Program-made: the position numbers and the translations under genes
NCBI GenBank assembly: GCA_046594215.1
Contig: JBKJPX010000015.1
Location: 1 to 64,000, forward strand
Reading direction: 5' to 3'
DNA length: 64,000 nt
Source: Panacagrimonas sp046594215
Lineage (GTDB): Bacteria > Pseudomonadota > Gammaproteobacteria > Nevskiales > Nevskiaceae
The notes under the pieces: model-generated
The model's database searches: none
Told to the model about the DNA's origin: nothing
The model's input: the letters and a program-made list of their open reading frames with translations, nothing else
In this document: positions 43,293-51,918 of the stretch, piece after piece
Layout of the letters: each line of letters begins with the position of its first letter
Numbering within the stretch: position 1 is the stretch's first letter

Positions 43293-45650
43293 ATGCCTGC
43301 ACCCGCGATCGCGGACACGCTGCCGGCGAGGACGTCGCTTCGTGATCTGGTGGTGCGGATCCTGATCGTCGCGCTCGCCTACGCCGCCTCGGCGCGGCTG
43401 GGCCTTCTGCTCGCCATCCCCCCCGGCTACGCCACCGCGGTGTGGCCAGCGTCCGGCGTGGCCCTGGCCGCAGTATTGCTGTGGGGCTACCGCACCATGC
43501 CGGGCGTCGTACTCGGCTCGTTCCTGGTCAACATCTCCACGTCGTGGGAATCGGGCACCACCGCCCTGCTGCTGCGCTCGCTGGGACTGGCGCTGTGCAT
43601 CGGCTGCGGCGCCGGCACGCAGGCGCTGCTGGGTGCATGGATCATCCGGCGCGGCGGCGATGGCTTCCGCAACATCTTCGTCGGCGAGCACGAGATCATC
43701 CGCATCCTGATGCTCGGCGGGCCGGTGAGCTGCGTGGTCAGCGCCAGCGTGGGCGTCGCAAGCCTGTGGTCGATGGGCTTGATCCCGACGGACAACCTGC
43801 CGTTCAACTGGCTGACGTGGTGGGTCGGCGATTCCATCGGCGTGTTGATCTTCATGCCGCTGATCTGCGCGTGGTCGCTGCGGCCGCGCGAGCAGTGGCG
43901 CCGCCAGCAGATCGCGCTGAGCGTGCCGATGGGCGTCGTGTACGCCGCCGTGGTCGCGCTGTTCTTCTACGTGAGTGCGGCGGAGGAGAAACGGCAGACG
44001 CGCATGTTCGAGGACAGCGCGCACCGCTTCTCGGACTCGCTGCAGTCGGCCGTCGACAACAACCTCAACATGCTCATCGCGCTGGGCAGCTTCCATTCCG
44101 CGACCCCCCGCGTGGGCCGCCGCGAATTCGTGACGTTCACGCAACGCCTGCTGCCGCAGTACCCCGAAGTGCAGACCGTCGGGTGGCTGCCGCGCGTCGA
44201 GCAGGCCGGACGTGGCGCGTTCGAACAGTCGATGCACGACGAGGGCGCGGCCGGCTACCGGATCGTCGAACTCGCGCCGGGCGGCGACGGCTTCGTCGCG
44301 GCGGCCCCGCGCGCCGAGTACTACCCCGTCGCCTACATCGTGCCGGACAGCACGAACCGGCAGGTGGTCGGTTTTGACGTCGCCTCCGAGCCGCTCCGGC
44401 GTGACGCGGTGCGGCGCGCGCTGGCGTCCGGGCGCAGCGTCGCCACTGACTGGTTGAACCCGCTGCAGGACGAAACGCCCGAGCTGAGCACCCTGCTCTA
44501 CCTGGCGGTGTACCGGGAGAGCACTGCCGTGCCGATAGGCCTGTCGTCGGCCGTGCTGCGCCTGCACCCGCTGCTGCAGCGTGCCCTCGTCGGACTGCGC
44601 GAGCAGGGCCTGCAGGTCCGCGTAAGCGACAGCGCGGCCAGCACCAGCAGGCAGACGATCACGATGGGCGCCGACCTCGGAACGCCGGTCTCGAAGATCG
44701 CGCACAGCTGGACGGCGCCGATCCGCGTGGCGGACCGCAGCTGGACAGTCGAATTCACCCTCTCCGCCGCCTACCTCGTGGCGCACCGCTCGTGGCTGGC
44801 CTGGGGCGTGCTAGCGGCCGGCCTGTCGATGGCGGCACTGCTGGGCATGCTGCTGCTCGTGCTGCTGGCGCGACAGGCGCGCATCGAGGAGGCCGTGGCC
44901 ACGCGCACCACCGAACTGCGAAACGCGCAGGAACAGCTGGTCGGCTACGCGGCCGACCTGGAACGCAGCAACAAGGAACTCGCGCAGTTCGCGTCGGTGG
45001 CCTCGCACGACCTGCAGGCGCCGGTGCGCGGCGTGATGAGCTTCGTGCAGCTGCTCAAGGAGCGGTACAGCGGCAAGGTTCTGGAGGGCAAGGGCGAAGA
45101 ATTCCTGTCGCACATCGAGCAAAGCGCCAAGCACATGAAGTCGCTCATCGACGGCCTGCTCGCGCTGTCCCGCATCGGGCGCAACGAGGACGCCTTCGCG
45201 GAAGTCGACTGCAACGCGGTTCTGGCCGAGGTCGAGTCTCAGCTCGCAGGCATCGTGCACGAGCGCGATGCGCTGATCACGCACGACCGGTTGCCACGCG
45301 TGCGCGGCTCGCGTCTCGAGATCTTCCAGGTGCTGCAGAACCTGATCGTGAACGGGATGAAGTTCCAGCCCGGAAATGCGCCGCGCATCCACGTCCACGC
45401 GCAGCGCCAAGACCGCATGTGGCGCATCTCCGTGCGCGACCACGGCATCGGGATCGCGCCCCGCCACCAGGAGCGCATCTTCCGCATCTTCCAGCGGCTG
45501 CACAGCACCGCCTACGACGGCACCGGCATTGGCCTGGCCATCTGCGAAAAGATCGTGAGCGGGCATGGCGGTCGCATCTGGGTGGAGTCGGCGCCCGGCA
45601 GGGGCGCCACATTCCACTTCACGCTGCCCGCGGTCGTGGACCCCGACTAG
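43293..45650 (+). CDS. MASE1-CHASE sensor histidine kinase
   Basis: A 785-aa membrane kinase. An N-terminal MASE1 domain with about eight helices (ARLGLLLAIPPGYATAVWPASG) is followed by a periplasmic CHASE domain (about 225-430; YPEVQTVGWLPRV), another helix (about 500-520), a coiled coil, HisKA with His572 (SVASHDLQAPVRG) and HATPase_c (NLIVNGMKFQPG, DHGIGIAPRHQERIF, GTGIGLAICEKIV). It lies 20 bp after the receiver-GGDEF-EAL gene and is the likely phosphodonor. The stop TAG shares its final G with a palindromic element, so the original C terminus may have been longer. Confidence 0.92.
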   Translation: MPAPAIADTLPARTSLRDLVVRILIVALAYAASARLGLLLAIPPGYATAVWPASGVALAAVLLWGYRTMPGVVLGSFLVNISTSWESGTTALLLRSLGLALCIGCGAGTQALLGAWIIRRGGDGFRNIFVGEHEIIRILMLGGPVSCVVSASVGVASLWSMGLIPTDNLPFNWLTWWVGDSIGVLIFMPLICAWSLRPREQWRRQQIALSVPMGVVYAAVVALFFYVSAAEEKRQTRMFEDSAHRFSDSLQSAVDNNLNMLIALGSFHSATPRVGRREFVTFTQRLLPQYPEVQTVGWLPRVEQAGRGAFEQSMHDEGAAGYRIVELAPGGDGFVAAAPRAEYYPVAYIVPDSTNRQVVGFDVASEPLRRDAVRRALASGRSVATDWLNPLQDETPELSTLLYLAVYRESTAVPIGLSSAVLRLHPLLQRALVGLREQGLQVRVSDSAASTSRQTITMGADLGTPVSKIAHSWTAPIRVADRSWTVEFTLSAAYLVAHRSWLAWGVLAAGLSMAALLGMLLLVLLARQARIEEAVATRTTELRNAQEQLVGYAADLERSNKELAQFASVASHDLQAPVRGVMSFVQLLKERYSGKVLEGKGEEFLSHIEQSAKHMKSLIDGLLALSRIGRNEDAFAEVDCNAVLAEVESQLAGIVHERDALITHDRLPRVRGSRLEIFQVLQNLIVNGMKFQPGNAPRIHVHAQRQDRMWRISVRDHGIGIAPRHQERIFRIFQRLHSTAYDGTGIGLAICEKIVSGHGGRIWVESAPGRGATFHFTLPAVVDPD

Positions 45651-45942
45651 GGCCTGTTAACGCTTGGTGGATCGCTGCGGCCGAGTCCGTTTTGGCCCGG
45701 CGCAAGGAAGTAGGAGCGTGATGTACTCAAAGTACATGAGCGGAGGCCTTGGGTACTCCCCAAGGCCGACGGAGGGACGCAGCGATGGGCCAAAACGGGC
45801 CGGCCCCGGAGGGTTGCTCTCTGTGTTCAAGCCATCCTGCGTTGCTCCCTCGTCATTTGCAGTCAGCAAACCTCCTCGGTCACGCCTTGACTGGCTTGAA
45901 CTCAGAGGGCAACGCAGCGACCCACTAAGCGTTAACAGGCCC
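45650..45942. mobile_element. 293-bp MITE-like palindromic element with 16-bp perfect terminal inverted repeats
   Basis: The ends GGGCCTGTTAACGCTT (45650-45665) and its reverse complement (45927-45942) are identical, and the match extends to about 29 bp with two mismatches. TA flanks both sides. Inside are hairpins: ATGTACT-CAA-AGTACAT (45721-45737), GGCCTTGGG / CCCAAGGCC (45745-45767) and a long arm 45819-45834 with 45892-45907. CCGTTTTGGCCC (45687-45698) also recurs inverted at 45787. No transposase gene is inside, so movement would depend on a helper. The TA flanks recall IS630/mariner-like or TA-targeting elements. Confidence 0.75.
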
Positions 45943-45972
45943 TAAGCCGCGCGCGTCCTGCGGGCCGTGCTC

Positions 45973-46962
45973 CTAGGCGCGCTGCGAGTCGAAGCTGATC
46001 ACCTCCGCGAGATGTTGCAGACCCAGGCGCAGCATCAGCAGGCGATCGATCCCGACCGCGACACCCGAGCAATTCGGCAGGCCCGCCTCCAGGGCGGACA
46101 GCAGGTGCACGTCCATGGGCGGCACCACGCGAAGCTGCGCCTCGCGCCAGGCCATGTCGCCCTCGAAGCGACGCCGCTGCTCGCCGGCGTTCGACAGCTC
46201 GTGGAAACCGTTGGCCAGCTCCAGCCCCTGCCAGAACAGCTCGAAGCGCTCGGCGACCGGCGGGTCGTCATCTCGCACGCGCGCGAGCGCGGCCTGGCTG
46301 GCCGGGAAGTCGTGCACGAAGACCGGCGCTTCCAGGCCCAGCTTCGGCCCCACCCGGTGCGACATCCACAGGTCCAGCCAGGCGTCGCGATCCTGCTCGC
46401 GGCGACCCATGTCCAGCATCGGCACCGCGCCCGCCATCGCCCGCTCGCGCAGGGCCGGCACCGACTCGGTGAATGGATCGAGGCCCGCGTGCAGCAGGAA
46501 AGCCTCGCGATAACTCATCCGCCTGAAAGTGCTGCCCGCGCCGATGCCGAGCGCGTGAAAGAGCTCTTCGACCTCGTCCATCAGCAGGTGATGGTCCCAC
46601 CCGGGCCGGTACCACTCGAGCAGGCGGAATTCCGGGTTGTGGTGGCGCCCGCGTTCCTCGCGACGGAACGCGGGCGCGATCTGGAATATCGGGCCGCTGC
46701 CGGCGCAGAGCAGGCGCTTCATCGCGAATTCGGGCGAGGTCTGCAGCCAGCCGCCACCTGGCACCGCGAAGGACTCGATATGACGATCGACCGTGGCGTG
46801 CGCGGACAGCACGGGCGTATCCACTTCCAGCACCGCGCGCCGCGCAAAAAAAGCGCGGACGGCACCGTACAGTTCCGTCCGCGCTTTTATCGTCTCGAGG
46901 CTCGCACTCGGCCGCCAGGACGTTTCGCCGAGCCCCGAGTCCCGAGTCCCGAGTCCCGGCAT
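45973..46962 (-). CDS. epmA: EF-P-(R)-beta-lysine ligase
   Basis: A 329-aa class II lysyl-tRNA synthetase paralogue (GenX/PoxA) that attaches beta-lysine to Lys34 of EF-P. Motif 2 (FRREERGRHHNPEFRLLEWY) and motif 3 (GVAVGIDRLLMLRLG) are present, and the tRNA anticodon domain is absent, as expected. The ATG at 46962 is 2 bases past the efp stop. The first 13 residues are encoded by 7-bp tandem repeats; the family sequence begins at SWRPSASL. Confidence 0.95.
   Translation of the reverse strand: MPGLGTRDSGLGETSWRPSASLETIKARTELYGAVRAFFARRAVLEVDTPVLSAHATVDRHIESFAVPGGGWLQTSPEFAMKRLLCAGSGPIFQIAPAFRREERGRHHNPEFRLLEWYRPGWDHHLLMDEVEELFHALGIGAGSTFRRMSYREAFLLHAGLDPFTESVPALRERAMAGAVPMLDMGRREQDRDAWLDLWMSHRVGPKLGLEAPVFVHDFPASQAALARVRDDDPPVAERFELFWQGLELANGFHELSNAGEQRRRFEGDMAWREAQLRVVPPMDVHLLSALEAGLPNCSGVAVGIDRLLMLRLGLQHLAEVISFDSQRA
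46928..46955 (-). repeat. Heptanucleotide tandem repeat at the epmA start
   Basis: Four copies of CCGAGTC (the first with one change, CCGAGCC) read on the plus strand, within the first 12 codons of epmA. A change of one unit would shift the reading frame. Confidence 0.85.
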
Positions 46963-46964
46963 TT

Positions 46965-47534
46965 TTACTTGCCGGCGCGGCTCAGGTATTCGCCCGTGCG
47001 GGTGTCGACCTTGACCAGTTCGCCCTGCTGCACGAACAGCGGAACGCGCACGACGGCGCCGGTTTCCAGCGTGGCCGGCTTGCCACCGCCGCCGCTGGTG
47101 TCGCCGCGCAGACCCGGATCGGTCGCGGTGATCGTCAGCAGCGCGAAATTGGGCGGGGTGACCGACATCGGCAGGCCGTTGAAGAACAGGATCTTGCAGG
47201 TCTCCTCACCCTTGATCCACTTGGCCGCTTCCTCGCACGCGGCACGACCGGCCTGGATCTGCTCGAACGTGCCGGGGTTCATGAAGTGCCAGAACTCGCC
47301 GTCGTTGTAGAGGTACTGCATTTCCACTTCCTCGATGTCCGCCAGCTCCCAGGTATCGCCGGACTTGAGGGTGCGCTCGATCACGCGGCCGGTCTTCAGG
47401 CTGCGGATCTTGATGCTGTTGGTGGCCTGACCCTTACCGGGTTTGCGGTACTCATTCTCGACGATGGAGTAGGGTTCGCCATCGACCAGCACCTTGGTGC
47501 CGGACCTCATCTCGTTGGTGCTGACGGATGCCAT
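46965..47534 (-). CDS. efp: Elongation factor P
   Basis: A 189-aa translation factor that relieves ribosome stalling at polyproline. The modified Lys34 sits in the loop RKPGKGQA. The three beta domains are full length. The ATG at 47534 is chosen because it gives the exact family N terminus (MASVSTNEMRSGTKV). epmA follows by 2 bases and epmB diverges from 73 bp upstream, so the whole modification set is clustered. Confidence 0.97.
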   Translation of the reverse strand: MASVSTNEMRSGTKVLVDGEPYSIVENEYRKPGKGQATNSIKIRSLKTGRVIERTLKSGDTWELADIEEVEMQYLYNDGEFWHFMNPGTFEQIQAGRAACEEAAKWIKGEETCKILFFNGLPMSVTPPNFALLTITATDPGLRGDTSGGGGKPATLETGAVVRVPLFVQQGELVKVDTRTGEYLSRAGK

Positions 47535-47607
47535 TGGAATCGCTCGGTAGGGGGTATGGCCGGCGCGGTTTGCTGCGGGTCCGGCCGGCGGCGAAAATGC
47601 GGCGCGA

Positions 47608-48618
47608 ATGATACAGGCACAACCTACCAGCAGACAGGCCCCGCCATGGCAGCACGCCTTGCGCGAGGCGTTCACGCGCCCGGCCGAACTGCTAGCCTGG
47701 CTCGAACTCGATCCCGCCCTGCCTCAGCTCGACCTGCCGCGGCTGCGTGACTTCCCGTTGCGGGTGCCCCGGGGTTTCGCGGCCCGCATGAAGAAGGGCG
47801 ACCCGCTCGACCCGCTGTTCCTGCAGGTCTGGCCGTCGGCGCGCGAGGCGGAGTCGGTGCCCGGTTTCCAGGCCGACGCGGTCGGCGACCTCCACGCCGC
47901 CAAGGGCGATGGCGTGCTGCACAAGTACCAGGGGCGGGCGCTGCTGATCACCACCGGTGCCTGCGCCGTGCACTGTCGCTACTGCTTTCGCCGGCACTTC
48001 CCGTACTCGGACAGCCTGGCGGCCCGCGGACACTGGAAGCCGGCACTGGACCGCCTGGCTGCCGACACGACGATCCATGAGGCCATCCTGTCGGGTGGGG
48101 ATCCGTTCTCGCTGTCGGACGAACGCCTGGCGGAGCTTTTCGAGGGCCTGGCGCGTATCCCCCACCTGCGGCGCGTCCGCGTCCACACGCGCCAGCCGAT
48201 CGTGCTGCCGGAGAGAATCGACGCCGGCCTGCTCAAGATCCTGCGCGCCCTGCCGCTGGACAAGGTCATGGTCGTACACGCCAATCACGCGCAGGAGCTG
48301 GATGCGACGGTCGAGCGCGCCTGCGCGGACGTGCGGGCCAGCGGCTGGCTGCTGCTGAACCAGTCCGTCCTGCTGCGCGGCGTGAACGACACGACCAGCG
48401 CCCTTCAGGCATTGCACGAACGATTGTTCGCCTTGGGGATTCTCCCCTACTATCTGCACATGCTTGACCGCGTGGAAGGCGCGGCCCACTTCGAGGTTCC
48501 AGAGCCGGGGGCGCGACAGCTGATGCGAGACTTGTCCGGCATCTCTCCCGGGTACCTGGTTCCCAGACTGGCTCGCGAAGTGGCGGGCGATCCGGCCAAG
48601 GCCTGGCTTTCATGGTGA
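47608..48618 (+). CDS. epmB: EF-P beta-lysylation radical SAM protein (lysine 2,3-aminomutase)
   Basis: A 336-aa radical SAM enzyme converting (S)-alpha-lysine to (R)-beta-lysine for EpmA. The [4Fe-4S] motif CAVHCRYC is near residue 118, followed by a glycine-rich SAM motif (ILSGGDPFSLSDERL). It is the short EpmB form and lacks the extended C terminus of clostridial aminomutases. It overlaps the fimX-like gene by 7 bases. Confidence 0.95.
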   Translation: MIQAQPTSRQAPPWQHALREAFTRPAELLAWLELDPALPQLDLPRLRDFPLRVPRGFAARMKKGDPLDPLFLQVWPSAREAESVPGFQADAVGDLHAAKGDGVLHKYQGRALLITTGACAVHCRYCFRRHFPYSDSLAARGHWKPALDRLAADTTIHEAILSGGDPFSLSDERLAELFEGLARIPHLRRVRVHTRQPIVLPERIDAGLLKILRALPLDKVMVVHANHAQELDATVERACADVRASGWLLLNQSVLLRGVNDTTSALQALHERLFALGILPYYLHMLDRVEGAAHFEVPEPGARQLMRDLSGISPGYLVPRLAREVAGDPAKAWLSW

Positions 48619-50675
48619 ACAATCCTCCTCCTTTCAGCAGTGCTGCCACGCCGTCCGCAACGACGGCGCTGCTGCTCGTGGTCGCGCCGTTCGAGGAGAA
48701 CGCCAAGCGCGTCGAGAGCCACCTGCGCAACGCGGGCCACAAGGTTCGTGCGATCTGGACCTCGAAGCTCGGGGACCTGGATCACCACCTGCAGAAGAGC
48801 CAGCCCGACCTGCTGATGGCGGCCGACCGGGCCGCCGATATCCCAATCAAGGGAGTGCTCGACAGCTGCCGCCGCTTCGCGCCCAACCTGCCGATCCTGG
48901 CGCTGGCTTCGCAGTTGTCCGCCGACGCCACCGCCAGGGCCGTGGCCGTGGGTGCGCGCGACCTGGTCGCGGACGGCGATCCCGAATCCCTGGCCCACCT
49001 CGAACGCGTCTACGTTCGCGAGCTGATCGCCTACCGCAACCTGCGCGAGCTCGCGCGCTCGCGATCGCAGCTGGCGGACTACGAGTCGCGCTACTCGCAG
49101 CTGATCGCCGGCACCGGCGACGCTGTGGCGCACATCTTCGAGGGGATCGTCTCCAAGGTGAACCCCGCGTTCGCCTCGCTGATCGGCTACGACGACGCCG
49201 AGCTGCTCAGCGGCGTGCCGCTGATGGACATCATCGCGCCCGACAACCAGGCCGGCGTTCGCGACCACCTCAAACAGCTCAACAACGGCCGTGCCGACGG
49301 CAAGCCGCTTGAGTGCGCCCTGCTCTCCCGCGCCGGCGACAAGATCTCTGTACGCGCCCAACTTACGCGGGGGGAGACCGAGGGCGAGAGTTTCGTCGAG
49401 ATGCTGATCCGCGCCGAGGTCGCGCAGATCGCGGTGGTCAGCGCAGTGGCCGCCTCGGGCCGCATCGAATTCTTCAAGGCGCTCGAAGCGCCCGCCGCCG
49501 GCGACGAACCGCGAGCGGCGATCTTTGCCTTGGTCGACAACTTCACCGCGCTCGAGGAGCGCGTGGGCTATCTCGACGCCGAACAGGTGGTCCTGCAGGT
49601 CGGCGCCAAGATCGCCTTCGCGATCGGCGCCAACGCGGGCGTGTTCCGCTTCTCGACCCACGAGTTCGCGATCCTGGTTTCGCGTCCCGACGCGCAGCAG
49701 TTCGAGAGCATCGCCGAATCGCTCGCGCGCGACGTCTCCGCCATGGTCTTCAGCTCGGCCGACCACGAATCCCAGGCCACGCTCTCGGTGACGATCTACC
49801 CACTCGGCGGCGCCGACACTGCCAACCAGGTGGCCGCCGACCTCGTGCGCGAAGCACGCAACCTTTCGGCCAAGGGCGGCAACCGGTCACAGGTCCTGGG
49901 ACCCACCGCGCGCGCCAGCGCGGTCGAACGCGAGGATCAGCGCAAGGCGGACATCATCCGCAAGGCGATCGATGAAAACCGCTTCAAACTCGCCTACCAG
50001 ACCATCGCGAGCCTGGAAGGCGACACGCGCCAGCACTTCGACGTGCTGGTGCGCATGATCAACGAGGAAGGCGTGGAGCTGCACGCCAGTGACTTCATCC
50101 GCGCCGCCGAGAAGGCGGGCCTGATGCGCTCCATCGACCGCTGGGTGATCGGGCGCGCGATCAAGGTCATCGCCGGTCGGGAACAGCGCAAGGACGCCTC
50201 GATGCTCTTCCTCAAGCTCAGCGAGGATTCGCTGCGCGACGCGGAGAGCTTCCTGGCCTGGTTCCAGGACACGCTGAAGGGCCGCCGCTTCCGCGAGGAC
50301 GAAGTCTGCATCGAGGTGCAGGAGATCGTGCTGCAGAACCACATCCGCAAGGCCAAGGTGCTGACCAAGGTCGTGCGCGACACCGGGGCGAGCATGGCCA
50401 TCGAGCACTTCGGCATCGGCGCCAACTCGGCACAGCTCATCGAACACCTGCCGATCAACTTCCTGAAGTTTCATAGTTCCTACACGCAGAATTTCGCGGA
50501 CAAGGAAATCCAGAAGAAGATGTCCGAGCTGATGGAGATGGCCAAGCAGCGGCACATCAAGACGATCGTCAGCCACGTCGAGGACGCCAACGTGATGGCG
50601 CGCATGTGGCAGATGGGCGTGAACTACATCCAGGGCTACCACATCCAGGAACCCGAGGTGGTGCTGCTGACCTGA
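48612..50675 (+). CDS. fimX: FimX-type degenerate GGDEF-EAL c-di-GMP protein
   Basis: A 687-aa protein: receiver-like N terminus without the phospho-Asp (about 15-120), PAS (about 150-270), degenerate GGDEF (FSTHEF in place of GGDEF, about 300-440) and degenerate EAL (about 445-685). EAL reads DVL, DDFG reads EHFG and the KxDxxF segment reads KFHSSY. The C-terminal VEDANVMARMWQMGVNYIQGYHIQ closely follows FimX. FimX binds c-di-GMP and positions type IV pilus assembly, so this gene implies type IV pili elsewhere. Little or no cyclase or esterase activity is expected. Confidence 0.88.
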   Translation: MVNNPPPFSSAATPSATTALLLVVAPFEENAKRVESHLRNAGHKVRAIWTSKLGDLDHHLQKSQPDLLMAADRAADIPIKGVLDSCRRFAPNLPILALASQLSADATARAVAVGARDLVADGDPESLAHLERVYVRELIAYRNLRELARSRSQLADYESRYSQLIAGTGDAVAHIFEGIVSKVNPAFASLIGYDDAELLSGVPLMDIIAPDNQAGVRDHLKQLNNGRADGKPLECALLSRAGDKISVRAQLTRGETEGESFVEMLIRAEVAQIAVVSAVAASGRIEFFKALEAPAAGDEPRAAIFALVDNFTALEERVGYLDAEQVVLQVGAKIAFAIGANAGVFRFSTHEFAILVSRPDAQQFESIAESLARDVSAMVFSSADHESQATLSVTIYPLGGADTANQVAADLVREARNLSAKGGNRSQVLGPTARASAVEREDQRKADIIRKAIDENRFKLAYQTIASLEGDTRQHFDVLVRMINEEGVELHASDFIRAAEKAGLMRSIDRWVIGRAIKVIAGREQRKDASMLFLKLSEDSLRDAESFLAWFQDTLKGRRFREDEVCIEVQEIVLQNHIRKAKVLTKVVRDTGASMAIEHFGIGANSAQLIEHLPINFLKFHSSYTQNFADKEIQKKMSELMEMAKQRHIKTIVSHVEDANVMARMWQMGVNYIQGYHIQEPEVVLLT

Positions 50676-50792
50676 GCGGCCCGCCGACGCGACCCGAGCC
50701 CCGGCGGAGCGATTCCCCCCCGGCTTTTTTATTGGCGGGGTATGAAACCGGGCGACACACATCGCCGTCCGCCGAGCCGCTCCCAGGAATGG

Positions 50793-50834
50793 AAAAAGGC
50801 CCGGCGAACAGGGTCGCCGGGCCTTTCTTTTTTT
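50793..50834. terminator. Bidirectional intrinsic terminator between fimX and htpX
   Basis: A 13-bp stem AAAGGCCCGGCGA (50795-50807) with TCGCCGGGCCTTT (50814-50826), a 6-base loop, T-runs after it on the plus strand and an A5 run that gives U residues on the minus strand. Confidence 0.88.
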
Positions 50835-50844
50835 CTTCGCGCCG

Positions 50845-51717
50845 TCAGCCGACGGCGCCTGAAGCCTGCAAGGCCGCGATGCGCTCGTCCAGCGGCGGGT
50901 GCGTCATGAACATCTTCTTGACGCCGATGATGCCGAAGGCTTCCACGGTCTGCGGCAGGGAAGAATGCCCGTCGCCCCCCTTCAGGCGCTCGAGCGCGGA
51001 GATCATCTTGCGCTTGCCGGCCAGGTTCGCGCCGCCCGCATCGGCGCGGTATTCGCGCTGTCGCGAAAACCAGCACACGATCGCCGTGGCCAGGATGCCG
51101 AACACCATCTGCAGCACGAACACCGTGATGTAGTACCCCGGACCGGTGCCGCGCTCGGTCTTGAAGATGGCGCGATCGATCACGTAGCCGACAACGCGCG
51201 ACAGGAACATCACGAAGGTGTTGAGCACGCCCTGGATCAGCGTGAGCGTGACCATGTCGCCATTGGCGACGTGGGTGATTTCGTGGCCGAGCACCGCCTC
51301 GACCTCTTCCTGGCTCATGTTGCGCAGCAGGCCGGTGCTGACCGCCACCAGCGCGCTGTTCTTGTTCATGCCGGTGGCGAAGGCATTGGGCTCGGGCGCG
51401 TCGAACACCGCGACCTCGGGCATGCCGATCCCGGCCACGCGCGCCTGACGCTGCACGGTGTCCATCAGCCACTTCTCGGCTGCGTTCTTGGGCTCGGTGA
51501 TGACCTGCGCGCCGGTCGAACGCTTGGCCATCCACTTCGACATGGCCAGCGACAGGAAGGCGCCACCGAAACCGAAGATCGCGGAGAACGCCAGCAAGGC
51601 GCCGAGATTGAGCCCGTTCTGCGTCAGGTAGCGATCGACGCCGAGCACCGAGGCCACGATCGACAACACGATCATGACGGCGACGTTGGTGATGATCAGC
51701 AGGAAAACGCGTTTCAT
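50845..51717 (-). CDS. htpX: Protease HtpX
   Basis: A 290-aa inner-membrane zinc metalloprotease of membrane protein quality control. Zinc ligands are in HEITH (about 147-151) and the downstream Glu of REYRAD. Four helices are visible, two N-terminal and two around 160-215. A weak sigma32-like promoter lies upstream; with the Hsp20 and CbpA-like genes this suggests a heat-stress regulon, though the genes are not adjacent. Confidence 0.96.
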   Translation of the reverse strand: MKRVFLLIITNVAVMIVLSIVASVLGVDRYLTQNGLNLGALLAFSAIFGFGGAFLSLAMSKWMAKRSTGAQVITEPKNAAEKWLMDTVQRQARVAGIGMPEVAVFDAPEPNAFATGMNKNSALVAVSTGLLRNMSQEEVEAVLGHEITHVANGDMVTLTLIQGVLNTFVMFLSRVVGYVIDRAIFKTERGTGPGYYITVFVLQMVFGILATAIVCWFSRQREYRADAGGANLAGKRKMISALERLKGGDGHSSLPQTVEAFGIIGVKKMFMTHPPLDERIAALQASGAVG

Positions 51718-51752
51718 GGAGTCCCCTAGGGCGGTGTGGTCCGCAGATGGAT

Positions 51753-51779
51753 GGTCGGGGCTTGGACCAGCGGTTCAAG
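51753..51779 (-). promoter_or_regulatory. Possible sigma32-like promoter of htpX
   Basis: On the minus strand CTTGAAC (51779-51773), then 12 bases and CCCCGACC (51760-51753), a partial match to the heat shock consensus about 35 bases before the htpX ATG. E. coli htpX is stress regulated, but this match is modest. Confidence 0.35.
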
Positions 51780-51918
51780 GGCTGGTTCGGGCGCCCCCAG
51801 GAAGCGATCTTCGCCGCGGCACCCTAACGGCAAAAATCCTCAGCGCAAAGGCGCGTTCAATTCGCTCTGCCGGGAGAAGGCCGTGGCGAGCATCGCGTGT
51901 GGAAAGGCGATGTCATGC

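Noticed and set aside
45650..45942. A transposase within the palindromic element
   Set aside because: No open frame of useful length or transposase motif fits inside 293 bp.
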